From Fulvia fulva (lineage: Eukaryota; Ascomycota; Dothideomycetes; Mycosphaerellales; Mycosphaerellaceae): DNA of 64,000 nt. The translations under genes were made by a program, and so were the position numbers. Positions 44,228 through 55,792 of the stretch are shown piece by piece (the stretch's first letter is position 1; each line of letters starts with the position of its first letter). The stretch covers positions 434,001-498,000 of the forward strand of contig NC_063016.1 in the NCBI RefSeq assembly GCF_020509005.1, written 5' to 3'. Below the pieces are notes generated by a model that saw only the letters and a list, made by a program, of their open reading frames with translations, searched no databases and was not told the origin of the DNA.

Positions 44228-46317
44228 TGGCTCTCAACCGTGCAGCAATGCAGCATGTGATGAAGTGGGGTCAAAGCACCAGCTAGGGTTCGGCCCGGTG
44301 ATAAGCTTGCCTGAGCTGTGATTGAAGTCAAGCACAAAAGCGGTACCGGTAGCTGCCAAAAGATCATACTGGTAGCACGTCTCATCAAGCACAAATGGCT
44401 GAGTGGACCTGTACCAGCTCATACCACAAGAACATGGCGTCTCTTGCGCTCAGCGACTCGTTCTGGTTTCGCGCGTTGGGTTCGATAAGAGAGGAGTAGA
44501 TACATCGAGGCAAGAGTGACTACGTTCGGTTGAATGTAAGCATTGAGATCGTTCGTCTGCATGATACAAACATCGAGTCCAGAGAGTAGGCAATCTTCAG
44601 CAATAGAGCGGCATAACCATGTATGCTGAATTTTCCGGTCAGCGTGTGCGTGACCTTACTATGATGTTATCACAGTGTCCTCTGAGCATTGTATGTGTAG
44701 TAAGTTCCGCCTTGTTAAGTCTCGTCGTCCTCTTGCGCTTTTGTCCTTTCATCCTGGAGTACATGGAGTCATAATGCGCTTCCGCGGAACCAGCAGAGTT
44801 GTCCTCGTGACCAAAGGCGCGTCCTGACTTGTCTTACCTCGATGGCGGAGATCCGACTCCGCAGTTGATCAACATATTGGAAGAACATGAGTACAGCGCG
44901 TGGGGTCTACAACTCCGTCCTTCCCTTGGCTGCACTCTGGCCAGCAGCAGAGTCAGACAGGTGATTGCTGTAGCGTCGCCGCTTGTTGAACGCTGTGTGC
45001 CCTTTTGCCGGCGGTGCAGGGCAGGCGATAACGCGTAATCGAGCACAGAAAGACATAGGTCCGAAGCTTTCAGTGGCAAGTAGCCAGTACGTTCGCAGGG
45101 TAACATGGTCGTCCCTCGCAATGCGCAGCATCAAGGCAAGGTTGGCTGTCACAATACTGTGAGATCTATGAGCTAGATCCGACCTCACAGTCGGATTTAC
45201 TGGAAAGGTTGGCAACGGCCAAATGGGGTATGTCGTCCGGGAGCATTTGCGTTCTTGTCGAGTCGTTATAACCGACAAAGTATCGTGCACCAGGCCGAGC
45301 ATTGTTTCGAAGATGCCATGACACACCACGGACCCTGCATGTTTCGATAAGCGAAGGAGTGTGATGCTGGCATACAACCTCCTGCTGGTTGACATGTGTC
45401 AGCTCTCTTGGCTAGACCCTGCCAGCTATGCATCTGGTTCCATCGATCTCGCCACGGCTGAGCGACTCATCGTCTTCGAACGGAGTGCGCTGCATAGTTG
45501 ATCCAAACCGGATGGCTTGATCGGTCCGTGCAGAGAGTGATCCAGCAGGTGATGCAAACTTGCTCCCTAAGTTGAGCAGACAAGGCCAAGCACGATCCTG
45601 CGAGCCAGCACTCATCAGCCGAGTCAGTCAATGTACTCGCGTATAACGACATCCGACAGGCATATCTTGCGCAATAAGCGTGCACATCACCAAGGTGGCA
45701 AGGCCAGAAGGATGAAGGCAAACATGTGAAGTGTCAGAAAACACGAGGTCTATTTTGGGATGAGCCTGCTGAAACAACGCCGAGGCCCCGGTGGGGGCTT
45801 GGCAGTTGCGTGCCTTCCAACAAACTTTTCGGCTCCACCAAGCTGGCAGCGACTTCCTGGTCGACGTTGACAGTCCAACCCTGTGCTGTTGCCAACGACA
45901 TCTCGTCATGTTAACGGTCGACAATTCATCACGACAACAGCTATATCTCCTTTGATGGTCATCATGCCGTACAACGACAGCAGGACAAAGAACATATGTA
46001 TCCGCCACGCCTGAAGGAAGGCGTAGCCACTCCACTTTTAGCAGCGCGGCGATTACGAGTACACGAGGCAGGTCCTCAGCACTGCCTGTGTGATGAGAGC
46101 CAGTGGACAAGACAAAGCGCTGTAGAAGGCAAGTGCTGATGATGAGTTCTCTTGAGTGTACTTTCACCATCTCTATTTCTTCCAGTACACAGCGATTTCT
46201 GTTCCTTCCTGTCCATACTGTTGGTTTGCCTTCACCTTTACCCCGTCGTTCGCTACAACATCGCACCAGCCGAAGAGAAGGGAACGAGGAAGCCATGGCC
46301 AGTTTGGCGCCTGAACC
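44228..46317. other. Gene-poor intergenic region
   Basis: About 2.1 kb between divergent genes. Apart from the short ATG-started frame at 44422-44234 (minus), only random-looking frames occur; the longest (222 codons, minus, 46296-45628) overlaps the region just upstream of the next gene and lacks recognisable motifs. Confidence 0.35.
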
Positions 46318-47441
46318 ATGTTTCGAACGTATTTGAGCAGCTTTCTTGTCCTGGCAGCTGGACTGCAGAGCGTGTTAGCGCAAAGCTCTTCGACTGCATG
46401 CAACAATTCTCCGGAACTTTGCAGCCGACAGTACAACAACGTCACCTACCTTGGTGCCCGTAATAGTCCCTTCCTTAGAGATGACACGACCGACTTTTCA
46501 ACGTCAGGGAATCAGGTATGTATTCGAAGTGCCACCAGTCGTTTGGGTATGGCTGACACGACAAGTTCTACAACACCACCAGACAGCTTGCTTCGGGTGT
46601 CCGTCTGTTGACTGGCCAAGTACAGTATCCAAATGGTACTATTGATCCTCATGTCTGCCATACTAGTTGTGAGCTGTTAGATGCTGGCACGCTGAGTAGC
46701 TGGCTGTCCGAGATCAAGACCTGGATGGACAGCAACCCGAATGACGTGGTGACGATCCTGCTCGTCAATGGAGCTGGAGCAACAGCCAGCGAACTGGCTT
46801 CTGCATACACGAGATCTGGTCTGTCAGACTATGCGTACATGCCAGCCTCTTCAGCAGCTACCACCACGTGGCCTACCCTCCAAGAACTCATCAGCAACGG
46901 TACAAGAGCGATGAACTTTGTCGCCACCCTGGCCGACAACACTGGCGCCACTTACCTGATGAACGAGTTCGATTACATCTTCGAGAACGACTATGACAAC
47001 AGTGAGGTCAGCGATTTCTCCTGCGATGTCAACAGACCTTCGAATCTAGCCAACGACACATCCACGGCAATCTCGTCTGGATACATGCCTCTAATGAACC
47101 ACTTCCTTTATGAGAATCAGCTTTTTGGAATCCAGTCACCTAATGAGTCGTATGCGAACGTGACGAATGGCGCCAGCGGTGCAGGCAACCTCGCTTCAGC
47201 TGCTGCGACGTGTGCTTCGACGTACGGCAAGGCACCGAACTTCTTGCTTGTTGACTTTACCAACATGGGTCCTGCGATAGACACCGTTGACAGCCTCAAC
47301 GGTGTCTCCAATCCAACCGGGAGGACGACGCTCCCAACGGCGGCTTTGAGCGAGACATCCGCCGCAGCAATCTTGCTTCCTGGGTCATCTTCGCTCTGGA
47401 TGAGTCTGGGTGCGGCCTTGCTTGTCGTGTTGTCGCTGTGA
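46318..47441 (+). CDS. PLC-X-like (PI-PLC X-box) secreted protein, probably GPI-anchored
   Basis: Two exons, 46318-46515 and 46566-47441 (357 aa); the 50-bp intron has GTATGT, CTGAC and CAAG. It has a signal peptide (MFRTYLSSFLVLAAGLQSVL, cleavage near 21), an X-box-like TIM-barrel domain (NVTYLGARNSPFLRDD, LASGVRLLTGQVQ, DPHVCHTSCELLDAG, VVTILLVNG, FDYIFENDYD, PNFLLVDFTNMG), and a C-terminal hydrophobic helix (SLWMSLGAALLVVLSL) after small residues, a typical GPI signal. The first catalytic His of the family (GAH or GTH) is Arg48 here, while the CHTSC block is intact. It may be a catalytically dead member or one with altered chemistry. Confidence 0.85.
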
Positions 47442-50400
47442 AACGACACGTTTCGCACCGAGTCGGCCTGACGTTACGATGTTCATGAGAAACGATTGGA
47501 TCCAATGCACAGCGTGTTTATAGACTACAATAGTCGGTCAGTAAGAAGATATCATCCAAATAGACTCAGACGACGCAAGTGCATTATAACAGTACTCAAC
47601 CTCGTACCGTACGCGAGCGATTGGCTCCAAAGTCCAGACTTGAGACCGGCACTGTGGTTGATGTTGCCTCGTGAATCCCGCCCGCGCGCCCTTGCGACAC
47701 CACAACGTAGCATCGCCTTATGCGCATCGCCAAACGTCGAAGGAATGACAAGGCGCTACGTGAGACGACATTGAAGCGACCGGTTGCACAGACAAGGACC
47801 GGTGCCGCGCTCATGGGACATGGCAAGCAGGACCAGTCGGAACACGACAATGTCCAAGGCGCCTGGTTCCTGGTAATTTTGTGATCTGGTGACAATGACA
47901 ACCTGGAGAGGTTCCTCCGAACCAAGATGGACCTCTCGCGGTGCGATGCGAACCACGCAGAAGATGCATGTCAGTTCGGCGCTGCCCGACATTGAATAGA
48001 TTAAGTCCATTTTCGTGGCACATAATCGCGCAATCGGTCTTGGGCGAAAGTAGAATGTGCACCATTTCTGTTGAGTATTGCTGAGGTAGGCGCGTTGCGG
48101 AGCAAGTGTTTGAGCTCCCTGTCGACCGGTGCGCTGCCAATATGTCGCAACCGTGGTGCGCTGTAGGGCAATATGATCGCACATGACGTCCAATCGTTGC
48201 CTGCGCGAATAAATTGCCCGGCAGCGAAGCATTTGGCTCGAAATAAGCCACTTTCAGCACAGCATGGCGAAGCTGTAGCATTCTCGTTCCCAGCGAAGTG
48301 GAGAGCTATATATGCATCCCGCATCTCGCAGAAGCTCGGTCGAGCGATTGTTGGTCAAGCTTGTTGCGGAATGCAGCTTGTTGTATGGTCTGGTTGGAAT
48401 CTGTGCTCGTGGGAGTGTGCAAGCGCCGGCCTGGTGACTGGCAGTTGACATGGCCAAGCATCTCACATGCCTTACCAGATGCCCTTGCCACGTTTGCACC
48501 GCGCGGCCCAGGGAAGGGATCGCGCAAGTAGCCATGGGTGGTGAGCTCTCTTCATGGTAAGGCCCGATGCAGAGCCCCAGCCGTGCGAAAGATGAGGCCG
48601 ACCGCAGGACTGGGAGCGCGATTACACATTGATCCTGGTGCGAATCACGGGGTGTGCGATTGATGAGCAAACCAGTGTCACACAACGCAGCACAGAGGCA
48701 TCCAAGATCGCCACCGACAGGGCCGTGCCATGCCCGCTCCCGCAATGTGCACTCGGTGTGGTAGAGGGTGGCACAAGGATCCAACCACTTTGAGCGACGA
48801 GCACTCATGATGCCACTCCCGAGCTGTCAGGCACGCGCTGTGTCCTGTCAACAGCATTAGTGCCGGTCCCGTGGTCTGCGAGGCGTCAACCAAAGGGCGG
48901 CAGCTGGCTGATCGACGAGCAATGTCGACGGCGATGGTCGCTCTGCGTGCGTGTGTGCGTGGCTGCCATAGCCAAGCACGTTCTCCGCCTCCTCCTGAGA
49001 GAGGTAGATAAAGGACGCGCACAAGTCATTGCTGCGCGGCGGTGATCCCAGCAGACTCCGTTATCCGTGGTCGTGGTCGTGCAAACCCTGGCAACGTGTC
49101 AAACCTCTCAGGTTCGGGCATTCCGCAGACGGACGGGATGTGTTGGAGAGAGTCGCTGGGAGTGGGCCCGAGGACGAGGAGGGCACTTGCGTATTTCCTC
49201 GAGACGGCAGGGATGCTGCTGCTGGTCGCGCCCCACCCCACCGAGCCGAGCGCCCGGTTTGCCGGTTCTGCGAGCAAGGATGCGGCGGGCCTCCAGGCAC
49301 TGCAGCCGAATCTGCGGAGTTCGAGTGGACGACCTCACGGTGGGTGGGAGGGTGGAAGCAGCACGGTATGGATGTACATCAATCTGCAACGCACTTCGCG
49401 ATTGGCAAGGTCTCATGCGCCGTGCAAAAGGCGGGCCATCAACAAGCTTAGATGGCATTTGCAAGACGGGTCCTCAGCGCCGACGCAGCATGCACGCACG
49501 AATCATTGCGGGCCGCACCATCTGGCAGACGCGCCAGACACCGTCGACACCCACCGTGACCCAGCCGATGCTGCCCGTCCTGTGGCCTGCTCTGGCGCTG
49601 GCACGAGTCGCTGTCAGGTTAGGCCAAGAGAACGGTGCTCAAGGGGGTCTCAAGTGCACGCGACGGAAGGGCGGTAGTAGTAGTCGTCGTCGTCACAGTT
49701 CACCGCCGGCACCTGCTACTCACCGCGCGGGGCTCTGCCCCAAGAGGTCGACGACCTGTCAGCGTGTTAAGGTTGGTCTCAGAGACTCTGCTGTCTGCTG
49801 GGCACTCCCTGGCAGCCTGCATCGCCCACCACACGTTTATGCTGGCACTGCTAACACGCCGCGCGCGGGCGGTGCATCTGCGCTCTTCGCCGTCGACGCT
49901 GTCCGTCGTCCTGCTGGCGCGCGCTCGCCCCAGCCAAGGGATACAAGAGGATTCGCCTCGTCGATGCGCTACATCGATTCTGCAATTTTGCATTACCCCA
50001 AACGGGCGTCGAGCCATCGCCACGGGTCTGCAAAGCATGGACGCCCGGAGCGTGTGTCAAAAAGCTCACCAGGCTGCTTTGGGTAATGGTGTATGGCGGT
50101 CGCCGCTGCATGGTACAAGCGCTGAACGGGCCGTTGGAGCTGGAAGCTGGGTCTGTTCACCACTGGCATCTGGGCACGCACGGGAACGCAGAGGGGACTT
50201 TATCTCGAGCATCCTTGAAAGTCTGCACCCTTGCCTGCATCATCGCGCAGTGTTTCGATGTTGCATAAGTGCAACGAGGTATATCCGTCAAGCAGTCTCT
50301 GATCACCTGCAGGACCCGCTTTATTTGAGGCCCATGCAGGACTCTCGACGCCAATATCTCGGGTCTTGGTTCATGCTCAATGGATCTGATTGTCAAGGCT

Positions 50401-50782
50401 TGCCCCATTGTGTACTCCCAGTCGAGCTATCCTGCACGAGGATCAATCGCTAGTCGCTCGAACCACTACCCTGCTGATTCAGTTCAGCGTCAAAGTATTT
50501 CTGTTCTTAATAACAACGTCTGCCAATCTGACGACGATCAGAGCAACCTTAAGGCTGAGAGGATCCAGAGCTAGCGTGCACCAGTCGTCAGTCATAAAGC
50601 TATCGTTCTCCTTGCATGCTTAGCCTGCGGGCCTAGGGACTTCATCACTCGACTCTGGGCCGTCTTTCCTCCTCATCACGGCTCTACCGTGTGCAAAGCT
50701 GGTGATATCGTCAACTGTCTGAGCTACATCCACGACCATCGACAACACTCTCGCTGTAGGTCACTTCAGCAGCATCTGGATA
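47442..50782. other. 3.3-kb region without a convincing gene upstream of the homeobox gene
   Basis: GC-rich sequence with many overlapping open frames on all strands, including 339 (49067-50086, plus), 272 (49635-50453, plus) and 211 codons. They are Arg/Pro/Ser/His-rich, overlap one another, and show no domain or intron pattern. The left part (47442-48800) is equally featureless. Most likely a long promoter and leader of the transcription-factor gene, possibly with non-coding transcripts. Confidence 0.4.
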
Positions 50783-52269
50783 ATGGAGAGCCTCACCTTG
50801 GACGATGGTCGGCCATATGCACGGCGCCCAGAACACTATCGGCTGAAAGATCGTCGGAATCGCTCGTCGCGTTTACCCACTCCAGAGGACTCGCAAAGCA
50901 GCAACGAAGGACTGGATGGACGGAGCCCTCCCGAGACAGAACCACCCGTTCGGGATCTTAACATGCGATCGCTTCCCGTCGAACGGTATGCTGCATATGG
51001 CATGTCCAGCGGAGCGAACCACGATCGTCGAGACAGTCGCAATACCGGAGCGCCATACTCTCCTCCATACCGGTCTTCAGAGTCACAAAAGCCATCTTTG
51101 CCTCCGTTGAAGACTGTAAGTAGCCCGAATGGCGTTGTCGGCTCCCGTTAACATGCTATAGGTTCTTGGTACCAGCATTTCAAGTCCACCTCGGACACCC
51201 AGCCCTCATGACATGTCAATGCAGCTTTGTGCCCGAGAGCCATCGTACACAGCCTCAACATACAAGCCACCTTCACTGTATCCCAACAAGAAGCAAAGGA
51301 CAGAACCATTTCCTACGTTGCAGTATGGCAGGCCCGATACTGCTCGTCCTACGTTTGCGCCCTCAGCTGTGCTCGAACCCAGAACGAACGGAAGCTCCAT
51401 GCGTCCCAGCCTTCAGTTCCCTGCTCTGGCTGCTTCCGTCGATAGTCTCGAGGTACGGCGCAATTCTGTCATGGCCAGTCCACCATGGGACACACAACAG
51501 CCGCCAAAGCACGGCACAAGATCCACGAACGACAATCCAGCAAACCACTACCAGACTCCTGAGCAAACTCCCACATCTGCAATTCTTGAACCTTCATTTC
51601 CCAGGCCAAACGGCTACCAAGGCTCTGCCACAGATCCCTTTGCTCGCGAAATGCGTGACAGTTTCGGACAGTCAGATGATCGCGCATATTCTCGCAGACC
51701 CTCAGTGGGAGCATACGCAGCATACCCTGGACGGCCTTACGAACACAACGATCCTCGCATTCCTCCATTTGCTCGGGACCCGCGCTATGCAGGACACATG
51801 AGAGAGCCATACGGCGAGCACAGAGACTATGCGCGATCATCACGAGTAGAGGGTGCATTCGGGCAAGCACCGTACCCTGGTCAGGGAACTGCATTTTTTA
51901 TGCCCAGTCATTACGAATATCAGCATGGAAAGGCGCGCAAGCGAAGTAATTTGCCCAAGCAATCGACCGAAATAATGAAGACATGGTTTGATCAGGTGTG
52001 TTACTGACTCCTGTCGACCCTTCGCCGCCTGCTGTTGCTGATCTGTGCACAGAATATTACGAATCCTTACCCAAGTGAAGAGCAAAAAGCAGTATTTTCC
52101 AACGTAAGTGCTCCCATCCAGCTGCCGACGCAATAAGCAGCGCTAACCAGCACCACAGGCGACAGGTATTAGCATGACCCAAGTCAGCAACTGGTTCATC
52201 AACCACAGAAGACGCTGCCCGGAGCTGCGCGACAGACGCGAGCGTGGCCGTGGCGGCAGCGAAGCTTAA
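50783..52269 (+). CDS. TALE-class (KN-type) homeodomain transcription factor
   Basis: Four exons, 50783-51115, 51162-51995, 52053-52103 and 52159-52269 (442 aa); introns are 46, 57 and 55 bp with GTAAGT or GTGTGT donors. The homeodomain occupies about 368-430 and is split by two introns: KARKRSNLPKQSTEIMKTWF / NITNPYPSEEQKAVFSN / ATGISMTQVSNWFINHRRRC. The three-residue loop extension (PYP) and WFINHRRR are diagnostic of TALE homeodomains. The N-terminal 360 residues are disordered, rich in Pro, Ser, Arg and Tyr, presumably for activation or partner binding. Fungal homologues regulate development and conidiation; targets cannot be inferred. The protein ends shortly after recognition helix 3 (RDRRERGRGGSEA). 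Confidence 0.93.
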
Positions 52270-52413
52270 CCACTCATCAGTTTCACAACTCCTTTTGTAC
52301 AACAACATCTCACAATACGCAACAAAAGTTCGGCAAAAGCGTAGATCAAAGGACAGACAGAGAGCACACGCAACGACGGCAACGAATGATAGATGGGAAG
52401 GCTGGCGCCAACT

Positions 52414-52438
52414 GGACAGGACAGGACAGGACAGGACA
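52414..52438 (+). repeat. (GGACA)5 microsatellite
   Basis: Five perfect GGACA units about 145 bp after the homeobox stop, probably in its 3' UTR. Confidence 0.95.
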
Positions 52439-53709
52439 GCTGAAACGAAACACGAAGGCATGCTACACACTGTAATTCTTTTGGAGACCGTGCGAGACTT
52501 TTGTTGTGTGCGCTATCGATACCAGAATACTTCTAACGAATGTGATGGTGTCGCGTTCGAAGAGTCACTATCACCCCCTTCTCCTTCTCCTCTCACCCCT
52601 CGCGCTTTGATACCGAGTGTGCCAGCCAGCACATGACCATGGCTGACGACGTCAAGGAAGATCCAGGCACGCGATGTCTATTCTCGTATGTGAACGTCCC
52701 TAAATGGTAGTCACGCCGAGACAGTCGCTGGGCGTTTCATCTTCGTTGATTCAGATATCCGATTGGGCAGCTGGCCGCGCTGTGATACAACGGCAAGTGA
52801 GTCGACGCTGCACTGTCAAAAGGCTCGCTGAACATGCGACTAGGTCATGGCAGTTTGCCATGTTTCATAGCGTGTGTAATTGATGCACCATGCATCAGGT
52901 CCGTGGAAACGGGCGAATACGGGACGGCAGGGAGATATGCCACGTGGCTCGATGGGATGGCTGGCCTTGTTGACAAGATTCGCGAATCGCAAGTCAAAAA
53001 GGTACAGTAGCGCAATCGTATCTTCTGCCGTTGTTAACAGGTGCAAATAATCTCGGGACAGTGCCGATCTTGCTTCCGCCATGGGTTGACTACTTTGCAG
53101 ACCTTTGCTTTAAGAACCTTTTACGAGCGTGGAATCTGGATTACTGATGATAATACACATCCGCCATCGTCCTTCCCCAATGACACATTCTAGCATGCCA
53201 AGCAGCGTGATGCATCACATCCATCTATAGCCCTCGTTCCAGAATCCGTTTTGAACGTGTCGGCGGTATTTTAGGCTCTGTGCTCTATGAGTCAAGCTCC
53301 AGTCAGATCTTTGGTCGAAGAAGTCGGGGATCGTGCTTCATCATGGTCATGGCATGGAGTCTTTGACCTGACAGGCATTAGAAGACGCCGCGCCGACGGG
53401 CTGAACTCTCGTGTCGCGCGGAGATCCCTGTCAGCACAGAAAAGGTAAAGCGCTGCAAGTCACCTTCCCAGCAGACATTGTCCTTTGAGCCCTAGAAGTT
53501 AAAGTCCAGCTTGGGAACATCATCTCGTGGCGGCGATTGGTCTTTCGCCGTATCGTAATAGTGACCACGCCAGGAGAAATCGGTCGTTCGAGCGCAGTCT
53601 GGGCCTTGCGAGCGGCAGCTCACCAGCGCAGGGAGGATGCCGGCAGCGAAGAAGGGCTCGGCATGGATCTTGCAGTGTGTTCAAATCCTTCAACACGTGA
53701 ATGCACTGG
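52439..53709. other. Gene-poor intergenic region left of the MITE
   Basis: About 1.3 kb without recognisable genes. A possible tiny spliced frame at 52639-52785 is too short to call. Confidence 0.35.
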
Positions 53710-53718
53710 TCCTTTTAT
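53710..53718. repeat. Left 9-bp target-site duplication of the MITE
   Basis: TCCTTTTAT, identical to 54198-54206 and directly abutting the left terminal inverted repeat. Confidence 0.85.
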
Positions 53719-53759
53719 GCCACAAGCTTCGCCGCACCCCAGCAATCGCCGCACCCCAG
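53719..53759 (+). repeat. Left terminal inverted repeat (41 bp)
   Basis: Perfect inverted partner of 54157-54197, with two copies of CGCCGCACCCCAG at 53730-53742 and 53747-53759. Confidence 0.9.
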
Positions 53760-54156
53760 CTCGGATTCTCGCGTTCCGACACATGGTGTTGCTGGCTTGT
53801 ATCAATTGCCACACACGCTCAAAATACACGATATGTAGCTCAAATTGCTCAGAATAGCATCGCGAATACAGAATTTGAGAGCCTGTGGGCACTATAGTGG
53901 GCTCCATGGTGTGTTGTTGTATGTGGTGAGGTGGTGAGAAAGCAAGAAACGCGTGAATCTCGACACGGGCGCATGAAGCTTTGGTGGGGCTCTCACCAAA
54001 ATCCCATGCCGAAGCGTCAACACCAACCTCTCGGCAACACAACGTGTTTTTACGCGATATGAGTATGCAGAATGTGGAAACAGATAGCTGCGAACACATT
54101 GGGAAAAGAATCAAGTTGATATGAGCAATATTGGTGGTGTTGATGATAAAAAGTCA

Positions 54157-54197
54157 CTGGGGTGCGGCGATTGCTGGGGTGCGGCGAAGCTTGTGGC
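54157..54197 (-). repeat. Right terminal inverted repeat (41 bp)
   Basis: Exact reverse complement of 53719-53759, including both internal 13-mers. Confidence 0.9.
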
Positions 54198-54206
54198 TCC
54201 TTTTAT
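54198..54206. repeat. Right 9-bp target-site duplication of the MITE
   Basis: TCCTTTTAT, the second copy of the duplication at 53710-53718. Confidence 0.85.
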
Positions 54207-55792
54207 TGATGGACCGGCACACAGCTTGGCAACGTCGAGAAAGTCCCGCCTCCATGAGAAAGCGATCTGCCACTTTGATGCTAAGACGAGTCAAGAAGCT
54301 TTGCCGGCGCTGAATGTGTCCGGTGGGAATGCACAAATGCCGGCGTCTCTCGCATTTTGTCCGGAGGGGGCTTGTAGATGCCCTGGCAGAAACTGTCATG
54401 TCATGTCAAGACTCAGAAACCTGGGAGTTGTCAATAATAAATGCATCTCAGTCGTGACTGCGTGGACACATCGCCCCATGTGACATCGACCATCTCATGA
54501 GTCATGACCTCGGACATTGCGACAGCTCGAGATCAACACTCCATAATCGAAGAATGCTGAGCAGTTGACCATGCATCACCAAACATTGCAGTGGCGTGCA
54601 CGCCACGGAGAACCAATTTGAAAGCACTCCTGAAACACAACGTGCTCACCTTGCACAAATTCCGAACGCCACAAGCGCCAGATTGTCTTCAGCCATGGCT
54701 GCCATGCTGCTCCAGACGGCAACGGCTACACCACTGTTGTACTAGGCGCTGTTAGCTGCCAACCTCATGTACACTATTCGTGATCACTGTTCACGCATCA
54801 ATCATGAAAAAGGCGCTGTCTTCCACGTCAGCGCGACGTACGGCCAGATTTCACCGGATAGTGCTGACCAGAATGACATGGTATACTGAACGTGTGCCCA
54901 TGGCTGAATAGATGACTCTGGTATGTCGGGCGTAACTCATAGTGAAGTGTTATCGGATCATTGGGTTCCCAAGTTCTGCCGATGTAGTAGGCTCGCTCGA
55001 CGTACCAGAGAAGTCGCCAATGCTCCAGAGGTCATACAGATGGCGTGACCGCAGCCAAGGGTAGTCGTATGTCCATGCACTCCACTGCCAGAGTCGATCG
55101 ATGGCGTCCGCCCCGCCCAGCCAGCGACTCCGAGAGAAGCGCCGACCAAGACTCCAGATGTTGACATGTTCCCGTCCTGGCATAAATTCTTGGTATTGTC
55201 GAGGTCTCATAATCAGTACATACGACCCAAGTCGAAGAGATGTCGACTTTGCTGCATAGTCGAGGCGCTAGAACTATTTGAAATAGCAAATATGCCCAGT
55301 CCAGTCATGGATGTACACGATGCAGAAGAAATACTTTTCCATGTCGTGGCTGCAGAGTCCAGCTGGTCCTCCCGTCAACCTGACTTGATAGTTGTTCCCC
55401 TAGAATCGACATCGACCTATGTCGACAGTCACAGCGGGCGGTCTGGTGGATGATAAGATGATGGCTAGTGTACGAGTGGCAGTCGTGCAGTCAAATTGCC
55501 CATGCTATGGGAAACCATGCTAGCGGCGGATCTATCCGAATGCATGGACATCGCGTCTCGATGACGCGCCGCGAACCATTCGATCGGCGGAGCTCGAAGA
55601 GAGCTCCAGATCTTAACAACATCACTTCTTCGGGTACGTACGGGACTATGCCATATCATCCACTTGGCTTCTCACACCATGTCGTCCATCCTGGCAGTGT
55701 TTGATGTGTCAAAACTACTCAGCTTCTACAAGACTGACCCATCACAGCAACATTCGCGAGACGAGCTATCGAACACCAACAAAAGTCAGGAT
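54207..55792. other. Gene-poor region upstream of the COQ11-like gene
   Basis: About 1.6 kb without a convincing gene on either strand. It presumably ends in the promoter of the next gene. Confidence 0.35.

Larger units (their letters stand above)
53719..54197. mobile_element. Non-autonomous Mutator-like DNA transposon (MITE), 479 bp
   Basis: The two ends are perfect 41-bp inverted repeats: 53719-53759 begins GCCACAAGCTTCGCC and 54157-54197 is its exact reverse complement. Identity stops immediately inside. Both are bordered outside by the same 9 bp, TCCTTTTAT, as an insertion duplication. Long inverted repeats plus a 9-bp duplication are typical of Mutator-like elements (MULEs). Each arm contains the 13-mer CGCCGCACCCCAG twice, separated by CAAT or its equivalent spacer, possibly a transposase-binding array. 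The 397-bp interior has no transposase frame, so movement would need an enzyme from elsewhere. Perfect arms and no RIP signature suggest a young insertion. Confidence 0.88.

Noticed and set aside
45628..46296. 222-codon minus-strand frame
   Set aside because: No recognisable motif; Cys/Arg/His-rich random-looking composition; overlaps the upstream region of the PLC-X gene.
49067..50453. Frames of 339 and 272 codons on the plus strand
   Set aside because: They overlap each other and opposite-strand frames in GC-rich sequence, with Arg/Pro/Ser-rich composition typical of chance frames.
52639..52785. Possible 25-residue spliced peptide (MADDVKEDPGTRCLFS then YPIGQLAAL)
   Set aside because: GTATGT donor and TTCAG acceptor exist and the phase fits, but there is no clear branch site and the product is too short to call without RNA evidence.
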